Shown: positions 56,891-64,000 of the stretch, piece by piece | Layout: every line of letters begins with the position of its first letter | Position numbering within the stretch: position 1 is the first letter of the stretch | NCBI RefSeq assembly: GCF_905404315.1 | Contig: NC_066293.1 | Location: forward strand, 1,379,001-1,443,000 | Source: Leptidea sinapis | Taxonomy: Eukaryota > Arthropoda > Insecta > Lepidoptera > Pieridae | Reading direction: 5' to 3' | Length of the DNA: 64,000 nucleotides | The notes under the pieces: generated by a model | What the model was told of the DNA's origin: nothing | Seen by the model: the letters and a program-made list of their open reading frames with translations, nothing else | The model's database searches: none | Program-made: the position numbers and the translations under genes

Positions 56891-58030
56891 TACATAATAA
56901 CTATAATAATTTATATGTAACTTAAATACATTTTGAAATGACCACTATTTGTCAATTTAATCAATAAATAAAAATATCTGTTGGGTCAACAATTTTTTTA
57001 TGGAAGAGAAATGAGCCTATGTATCAAATTGTACTGGACACTCTGCACAAGGACACTTATTATTTCCATCTTAAAACTTGTTCATTGTTAGATGTTTTCA
57101 TCCATAAATACTGTTCTTTTTAATCAAACTCAGTTCTTAAGAAAGTATGTCATGTGGGGCTTAAATGGAAAATTCATTTCATGGCTACAATTTATAAAAA
57201 TAACTGAATTTTAATCAGATTTCTATATATTGCTTACATAATAAGCAGAAAATATTGGAATCTGCCTAAAAGCTGAAACTTATTGGAAAAATCTACAAAT
57301 GGACTGCATGATTGATGGCATCTGTGGTGAATCTATCTGATGAGGGATACCCCACTAAACTTTAAAATTAAGAAGTTTTTATGCAACTTATAATTCTAAG
57401 CAATGTCAAATCTACAAGAACCTATTTAACTTTGCCAAGGCTAACCCGACAATAAAATTATAATACTGACATGTTTACTTGTTAAACACTTCTAGTAAAT
57501 TGATGTTCCAATCTAAGCATCCATCTTCACAATTTGTAGCTAAACTTAACAAGCATAGATTTTCTATTTCCAACATATTTAACAAAGAGTTTTATAACGA
57601 TATCCCAACACTTTAAAGTGAAAAAATTAAGTTAGGGATCATAAATAATAATTTATATTATAACTATTATCAGCGATATCACATCAAGGCTCAATAAAAA
57701 ATGTAAATAAACAAAACAGATTTTTTTAATTTAATGCAAAACGGAGTAACGGCTTTGGCAGATTAATATTATGCCACTATTATCATAGAGGTCTTACTCA
57801 TTGAAGAAGAAATTAGTGACTTTTGGTTACCATGACTACAAATCAGTCATAAAAGTTATTACGTTGTCATAAGAATAAAAAGTTGTAATTAATTTATAAA
57901 ATTGTTTTCTTATATTAAATAATGGTGAATGCACTGATCATAGTCTACTGCTGATAATCTGCTCTATCTCATATAAAAACTATCTTATTATGTTACTTTG
58001 TAAATGTTACTTTAATTGTAAAACATATTT
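56891..58030. other. 1.1 kb without a supported gene
   Basis: AT-rich; a short run at 56993-57016 (tttttttatggaagagaaatg) may be a very short L3 tail. I looked here for minus-strand ZAD exons of locus C and saw none. Confidence 0.4.
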
Positions 58031-58151
58031 TTGATAAAAAAAAAGCCCGCTGAGTTTGTTGCGCCCATTTTTCTCAGGCCTGAGGCATTCATTTTGGATT
58101 GAGTGGTAGTTTTTTGACTTTCAATAAGTAATTTCTATCTATTTTTAAATA
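58031..58151 (+). mobile_element. L4 LINE 3' end (plus strand)
   Basis: Starts in an A-run, then 'agcccgctgagtttgttgcg', 'tctcaggcctgaggcattc', 'gactttcaataagtaattt', the L4 3' UTR in sense orientation. 5'-truncated. Confidence 0.75.
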
Positions 58152-58885
58152 TCTTAAGAAAGTAGAATTTTATGGTACTTTATAGCTGCGTTTGCAAGAA
58201 TAATTTATTACACGTGGCGCTCCATCGTGTGACGTCATTCGACCTAGACGACGCAGCATGTATGTTAAGCCGTTCAATTCGTATTATGTTTAAAATCCCT
58301 AGATATATTGTATTGTTCCTATGTTTTAAAGCACAACAGTTAAAATTTTTATTAAAAGCGCGAATAGCCTTCTACTGCAGCACAAAGAATAATAATAATA
58401 ATCTCTCTTTCCTTCATAACATAGTTCATGGTAGGATCGACAGTACAGAGCTAACTGAACTATTCATACAATTACGAGTGCCGTCACCTCGCACTAGACA
58501 CACGCCTCTATTCCAAGTCCCGCTGAGTCATACTAATTATTATGAAAATTCGGTAATCTACTATAATAAGCAATTCAACAGTACTGAACTTTTTAATAAC
58601 AGTAAAGGCTGCTTTAAAAGCAGTGTTAATAAAAATCTAAAGGAAGGTTAAATTTAGAGTAATTCACAAACACACACCCACACACACACACATGCACTCA
58701 CACACACACGCACTCTCACCCACACGCACTCTCACCAAACCCCACACGCACAAATATCATGTCTTATTATAAATATTGTAAATCCGTTATTAGATGTAAG
58801 TCCTACAAAATAGTATTATTATAACCTAATTTAAGTTCTGTGGATTTTGTGATGTTTTAAATAAATAATAAATAAATAAATACTT
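58152..58885 (+). pseudogene. Truncated LINE (L6): RT C-terminal coding plus CA-rich 3' UTR
   Basis: A frame ending in TAA at 58649-58651 encodes LHNIVHGRIDSTEL and LRVPSPRTRHTPLFQVPLSH, a C-terminal signature of CR1/Jockey-like polymerases. The 3' UTR is rich in CACACA and CACGCACTCT units (58668-58755) and the copy ends in AAATAAATAA repeats at 58855-58880. Upstream RT motifs are absent. Confidence 0.75.
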
Positions 58886-59258
58886 TAGAGACGGAGCGTT
58901 TGTAGGTTAAAACTACTGCTTGAGTTATATGAGGAATATATATTTCAATTCAGATACACTATATTTATGCAAAATCCTTAAAATTAATTATAATTATTGT
59001 AATCAACAGAGTTGAGGGGATCGTATCGCGAAGGGATAAACAATTAAAAAAAAACAAAAATTATTATAATGACACTTCACAGATGACATTGACAGACGTT
59101 TCGTATTCTTCTCGGTGTGTGGATTTGTTTATTATTGATTTTTCAGTTTGTTATTTGTAATTAGGTATTCTTAGTCGTAAAAAGCCGCTTTGTTTTATTA
59201 CCTACACACTGTAAATCATTAAACATTTTAATAATAAGTCATATGTTTCATCGAGAAA
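58886..59258 (+). other. Upstream region of zinc-finger locus A
   Basis: Directly upstream of the first ATG of locus A. I see no clear TATA box; the AT-rich sequence may include promoter and 5' UTR. Confidence 0.4.
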
Positions 59259-62200
59259 ATGTTAGATAATCTCTGTTGGATATGTTTAGATAAGAACACA
59301 AAAATGTATCGCATAGATGATACATACTTACGACAAGCTTATGATGCGATTACAAGTAAACATGTGAGTAACGTACGTCTTGATATTATTTACATAAGCA
59401 GAGAACCAGGGGTGTGCGTTTAGTTCATTAAAACAGTTAAAATAAAAACACATAATTTGATACAATGGTTACGATTAAGGTGTGTGTAGATTGTATTGTA
59501 GTCACAGTGCTATGCTGAGGGTGTAAATTCAAATTCAAAGATCTTTTATCTTATTATACCCGCATTATAAGGGTAGTGACGAGATGACCAATACATTTAC
59601 ACGATGATGAAGCCTACCACTGGTAATTATTAAACTTACCAAATGGTTCTTTCACTTTTTCTACTAGTCCTAGGATTGTCTCTAAAATAGAATATATTTA
59701 TAAGTATATTTTATGACATGTAAAATAAAATCAGTAAGAATTAATAGAGGATCAACAATATTTACGAATATCAGCAACTATTACATATTACAACTATTTA
59801 AACTTTGATTAGTATATAATTGCAAATTTTCAATTCAGTGTTATTGTTTACTTGTTAGTTAAGTTATTGTTGGTATTAGTACTGCCATAATTCCCTAAAA
59901 AACTGTACAACTGTGAACAGAACTTGATTAAGAGAAGTTACAACATTTTTTTTTAATACTACAATGTTTTCAGGATATGCTTGACATGTCCGTATACACA
60001 TGCTACATGTGTACATGGTTTTTAAACAAATGTCACAAACTCATGACACAAGCGCTCAAAGCACAAGACATTATGAAACAATACTTGGAAACTAAGGTAT
60101 GGGGTTTCTTATTACAGTTATAGAATATTGAGTTAAAAGAGAGAAGCAGTGGAAAAAAATGACTGCATTAAAGACATTTGTAAGAGGCAGATGACCTGGG
60201 ATGGATCACAAAAGATATACAGTGAGAGAACATCAAACAGCTCTTCAGAACACTCCCAGTGATAAATGGAGACACAATGAAGCGCTAAATAGCTAATACT
60301 TTGTGCGCCAGACCAAAGATGGCAGTAAAAATCCATTTGTGGCCGGACCTGCCCTCTGTAGAGCACTAGAATGTGGGCCGACTTGGAAGTATTGCTGTGC
60401 TCTATTTATGACGCCCAGCTTTTTCGAAGCTACTTTAGCTTTGCCTTCCAGATGACCGCGGAATTGGCAATCGCTCGAGATTTCGAGACCCAGTATTCCA
60501 ATTTAAGGGAAGTGTTGACGAGGTGCGATGATACGACAAGTAGGTTTTTTTTGTGGCAAACAAGCAAACAAAAGTCTTTTTGGGGTTCAATGGGACAAGT
60601 TCATCATTTTAAAAATCATTTCAATTACAATATAATTTTTAATGTGATGTAACAAAAATACTCAAACGCCAAATAGTCTATGCCTTAAACAAGACAAAAA
60701 AGTTTTAACATTTTAACTGTTGCCTCCACATTATATTCTTGATTAACAATGTTAACACGAGGAATAAACACAAACTTGTTATTCCTACTACTCTTTTCGA
60801 ATTCGTGGTAGTTTTTGACAAACCTTGATAAAAAATATTTAAATTTGATGCGATATTGACAGACCTACGAGCGTCTCGCGCTAAATCTGCGTAAATCAAC
60901 GCAAGCAAAATTTGAATTAGATCTATTTAACAGTTTTTAGTTTTTTAGAAACAGACCAAAAATTAAATAAACTACTATATTTGCTTTGGTAATGTTTGTA
61001 GAACACAGAGCAAGTATTCTTTAAAAAATATTTAATTTAGTTTTTAAATTGTCACGATATATATAGATAGATATAGTACATAATTGTACTAGCTGACCCG
61101 ACAGACATTGTTCTGTAGGGATAGTATTAAATAAAATACTGTCTTTTAAGATTTTGCCAATAATATTTAATAACATCAAGAATTTTTTTCGTAAAATATG
61201 CCCGGTGTGTCAATAAATTATCTCATAGAAAATATCTCCATACACAACAAATATTGGAAATAATAATAATTATGGGTCCCGAAACGAAATAAAAACTATC
61301 CCATCTCTCAAGTTGGACTAAACTGCACTCCATGAAGCCGTTAAACGTTCCCATTATAATCCGCTCGTTAGTTTAGGGACTTCACTGGAAACAAACACCA
61401 GGACAAAAATTAAGATATTTAAACCGAGTAGATGTATTTCCAAATAAATCAAATTAAACTTCGTTGTATTACAGGAGGTCCCCACTTCACTTCAGCGAGA
61501 GTTCTACAACCTGTCTGCTGTTAATACGATGGACGTAGATCTGAACTTGAAAGAAATTGAGATAGAGCCGTTCATCAAAGAAGAGATAAAGGAGGAGATA
61601 GTCGATGTTGAACTGGAGTTAGATGGTAATGACTTCATCATGCTTTTGCCCTGTGCTTCCCCTAGGCATAAAAAGAACAGGGAACTCCCAGGCCCAAGAG
61701 TGTCGTAAGAGGCGACTAAGGGCATTTACAAGTGGGAGGCTCATTTTACAGGATACCGGCTATATTATGGGTACCACAACGGCGCCTATTTCTGTTGTGA
61801 AGCAGTAATGTGTAAGCATCATTGTGTTTCGGTCAGAAGGGCGCCGTAGCTGGTGTAATTACCGGGCAAACGAGACTTAACATCTTGTGTCACAAGGTGA
61901 TGAGCGCAATTGTAGTGCCGCTCAGAATTTTTGGGTTTTTCAAGAATCCTGAGCGGCACTGAATTGTAATCAATTACCACCCGCTGAACGTCCTGCTCGT
62001 CTTGTATAATGCCAGAACTTTGCACATACTTGATTCGTAGGATATGTGGCAGCCGCAACAGTATTCTGAATTCATTCACAAAACCGATTTGACCGTAAAA
62101 ATTAAACCATATATTAATGTTTTCAGGATATATCACCTACTGACTCAAGTAAATATACAAATGATTTTGATGTTATTAATATTATTGAAATGGTTCTAAT

Positions 62201-63882
62201 TACTATTAGAACTTACGTTTCGACTTATACATTTTAATAAATTCGTCGACTTGCGCGTTTTGTTTTTCTATACTAGCGTATAAGAAAACAACGCGTACAA
62301 GTGAGAAGAATACGTATAACCAAGGGCGTGCATTGGTTTTCTAGTAAGGTAGGCACTGTCGATCTAATAATTCGTAGTTGATTTTTGGAATATGAAAGAT
62401 TAATTACCGTAGGTGTGAGTGTTAAATAGAAGTTTGCTTATAAAATAACGGAACCAAATTAAATAAAATTAACTGTAACACTAGTGCTATATTAATTTAG
62501 GTTCGTAACGAGGTAGACACTGCCTAATTGCCTATATGATATGCACGCCCCTGTGTATAACGGATATATGGCAGGATAGAAAAGGAAAGCGAATCTATTG
62601 TCGCTGTAACCTATCTCATTGACAAATCATAAACAGTCAGTCATGTTTTGAATTAGCTTCTAAGTATTTTTTAATATCAAATTAGCTAACGCACATATTT
62701 ACAGTTCAAAATTGGTCACACATTACCGATAGCCCAAGCTATCAGCTCCTCTATTTACTAGTATATTAACGAACGCATTTGTATGTGTCTTCTGGGGGTT
62801 TAACCGAAGAGGGTTTATTTTACCCCATTCCGCGACCTTCCCCTTTTCAAGAATTACATATTCTATAATTAACATTATTCTGTTAATATCGGGGCCTACT
62901 GAATTTTACAATATTATTTCCAACAAAACGTCGTTATAAATAAATATTTTTCCTTATTTCTGGGATAAAATATTCATATGTATGTACCAAAATTTGTAGA
63001 CCATGCGAGATTCGAACCCGTGCCTCCTAGCCATCAGGATGACACTTTATCCATAAATATCGGTATGTTTGTTCAACACGAGCGCTGGGGCGCATCCGTA
63101 AAAGCGCTGGTTCGAATCCCGCATTAATTCTACCAGTGTATTCAAATTTGTAATATTATTCAGGGATAACACCTGCTGTGAAGCAGGAGCAAGAAGAAAA
63201 AGAAGAGTTGAATGAATGCAATGAATTCAGTTCTGCTGACGAAAACCATGATACCAAGAACACTAATCAAATATGGATACACAGTGAAAAAACATTCAGC
63301 GAAGCAACAAGTAATTCTTGCAGTATCTGTGGTAGAATATTCCATAGAGCGAATGATTTGAAGAAGCACTATAGAACACATACCGGAGAAAAACCATATT
63401 CTTGCGGGATTTGTGGTAAAAGTTTCAGTCAGATTGGCAGTTTGAATACACATACAAGGATACATACAGAAAAAAAGCCTTATTCATGTAATGTTTGTGG
63501 TAAACAATTTAACCGCCGCAGTAACATGACGACGCATAGTGAAATACATTCAGGAGAAAGACCGCATTCTTGTAATATGTGTGGAAGAACTTTCAATCAC
63601 AGTAGTAATTTGAGGAGACACATCAAAACGCATTTGGGGGAAAAACGTCCACAGCCTGGTAGTACGACAGCAAATGGCGACAAAAGAGAAACGTCGTTTT
63701 CTTGTATTGTGTGTGGCAAAAGCTTCAATCTCAAAAGCAATCTGAATAGACACATAAAAACCCACACACGAGAGAAACGATCACGGAGTAGAAAGAACAT
63801 CAAGAATAATGAAAAGGCAGTTCCGGTCGACAGTCAAATGACTTTGACAGGTGGCAATGGTGACATTGGCAGGTGTCAATGA
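59259..63882 (+). CDS. ZAD-C2H2 zinc-finger protein, four exons, 365 aa (locus A)
   Basis: Exons 59259-59363, 59974-60096, 61475-61625 and 63164-63882 join with GT-AG sites (donors gtgagt, gtatgg, gtaatg; acceptors ttcag, acag, attcag) and phases 0, 0, 1. Residues 1-76 form a ZAD domain: CWIC at 6-9 and CYMC at 45-48 supply four zinc ligands; ZAD mediates dimerisation. Residues 77-127 are acidic (KEEIKEEIVDVELELD). Exon 4 adds a further acidic linker and five C2H2 fingers: CSICGRIFHRANDLKKHYRTH, CGICGKSFSQIG, CNVCGKQFNRRS, CNMCGRTFNHSS and, after a 20-residue spacer, CIVCGKSFNLKS. The tail is basic then polar. Expected to be a nuclear DNA-binding regulator. The first ATG of the ZAD exon is used as start; the codon style matches locus B. 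Introns 2 and 3 contain LINE and SINE fragments. No AATAAA is visible before the window end. Confidence 0.88.
59526..59640 (-). mobile_element. Possible short LINE tail in locus A intron 1
   Basis: Begins with aattcaaattcaaag, the AATTTG-type tail seen in minus-strand LINE copies; the following 100 bp are not from L4. Low support. Confidence 0.4.
60220..60610 (-). mobile_element. Internal fragment of the L3 LINE in locus A intron 2
   Basis: Collinear with 39287-39770 of the full-length L3 (ggccggacctgccctctgta, ctctatttatgacgcccag, aattggcaatcgctcgag) with a deletion and many substitutions. It corresponds to the RT C-terminal half. No poly(A) end is present, so it is an old, fragmented copy. 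Confidence 0.8.
61089..61330 (-). mobile_element. Helitron-like 3' end fragment
   Basis: CTAGCTGACCCGACAGAC at 61089 is the reverse of a Helitron 3' end (GTCAGCTAG) and resembles 38150. The rest differs from the two complete elements; the other end is not defined. Confidence 0.5.
61653..62010 (+). mobile_element. SINE-like retroposon with L3-type 5' end, in locus A intron 3
   Basis: The first 85 bp align with the extreme 5' end of the L3 LINE (shared: cataaaaagaac / cgtaaaaagaat, gtgtcgtaagagg, aagtgggag). The remainder matches 46235-46526 and contains an inverted repeat of 'aatcctgagcggcact' type (61916-61960). It ends near 'gctcgtcttgt'. It is non-coding and begins only 27 bp after the exon 3 donor. 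Confidence 0.7.
62011..62787. other. Intron 3 of locus A; no other gene seen
   Basis: AT-rich; nothing recognised except possible weak repeat sequence at 62260-62560. Confidence 0.35.
62788..62845 (-). mobile_element. 58-bp internal L3 LINE scrap
   Basis: 'tcttctgggggtttaac' and 'ttaccccattccgcgacctt' match 39737-39793 of the L3 element. Confidence 0.65.
63003..63124. other. Two opposed pol III B-box-like motifs
   Basis: The minus strand at 63025-63010 reads cgggttcgaatctcgc and the plus strand at 63109-63120 reads tggttcgaatcc, both fitting the B-box consensus. No cloverleaf can be drawn for either, so these are probably relics of tRNA-derived SINEs rather than tRNA genes. Confidence 0.4.
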
Positions 63883-64000
63883 TTTGTAAAACTAATATAA
63901 TATTATAGATGTGCCATTTGATATTTAGTTTTAAAATTGCATGGTTGTGTTTAGAGAGTTTAAATTTGTTTGTAGTTTTGAAGCATCATACGAGTCGACG

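Noticed and set aside
58172..58651. 160-codon frame as a host gene
   Set aside because: Its second half carries a LINE polymerase C-terminal signature and is followed by a LINE-style 3' UTR and A-rich tail.
63003..63124. Candidate tRNA genes around two B-box-like motifs
   Set aside because: No acceptor stem, A box at proper distance or anticodon arm could be drawn.

Overview
This is AT-rich insect nuclear DNA, most probably from a moth or butterfly. The evidence is the density of non-LTR retrotransposon tails, Helitron ends (A|TC...CTAG|T), mariner, piggyBac and RTE relics that resemble lepidopteran repeat families, together with GT-AG introns and no prokaryotic gene organisation. The order-level call rests on remembered repeat resemblance, not on a search.

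Host genes. The only convincing host genes belong to one family: ZAD plus C2H2 zinc-finger proteins, probably DNA-binding transcription factors. Locus A (plus strand, 59259-63882) is a complete four-exon gene predicting 365 residues. Locus B (minus strand) has two intact ZAD exons (46748-45772), a doubtful relic of exon 3 near 44917, and a likely finger exon 12 kb downstream (33744-32999). Locus C (minus strand, 56414-54393) keeps exons 3 and 4 but carries frameshifts and stops and has no visible ZAD exons. Exon lengths and intron phases match between loci, so this is a local gene cluster in birth-and-death.

Mobile elements, left to right. 1-3579: Jockey-type LINE with an intact ORF2. 4-17 kb: Helitron-like elements, an internally deleted mariner, truncated LINE tails, a Helitron helicase relic and a 196-codon ORF of unknown role. 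18.26-25.54 kb: a nearly perfect direct tandem duplication of a 3.64-kb unit carrying a decayed LINE, a mariner end and the left half of a DNA transposon. 24.0-27.9 kb: that transposon in full, with 71-bp inverted repeats, subterminal repeats and a decayed DDE-type transposase gene; a 300-bp hairpin element sits inside its left repeat. 27,956-32,267: a full-length RTE-type LINE with an 11-bp target duplication, in which ORF1 and ORF2 share one frame and are separated by a single TAG. 35.4-36.8 kb: a piggyBac transposase gene with an internal deletion. 38,951-42,359: a full-length LINE, called L3 here, with an intact 1026-codon ORF, an 8-bp target duplication, and an insertion site inside an older transposase fragment. 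42.9-43.9 kb: a mariner pseudogene. 47.1-52.3 kb: an I-type LINE with endonuclease, reverse transcriptase and RNase H, broken by only two frameshifts. 53-54.2 kb: an abundant-type repeat with a GC-rich core. Several introns of the zinc-finger loci also hold retroposon fragments.

The window therefore reads as a zinc-finger gene cluster heavily invaded by transposons. At least two LINE copies keep uninterrupted polymerase ORFs, while most DNA transposons are relics. I saw no LTR retroelement, endogenous virus, rRNA gene, complete tRNA gene or CRISPR array.
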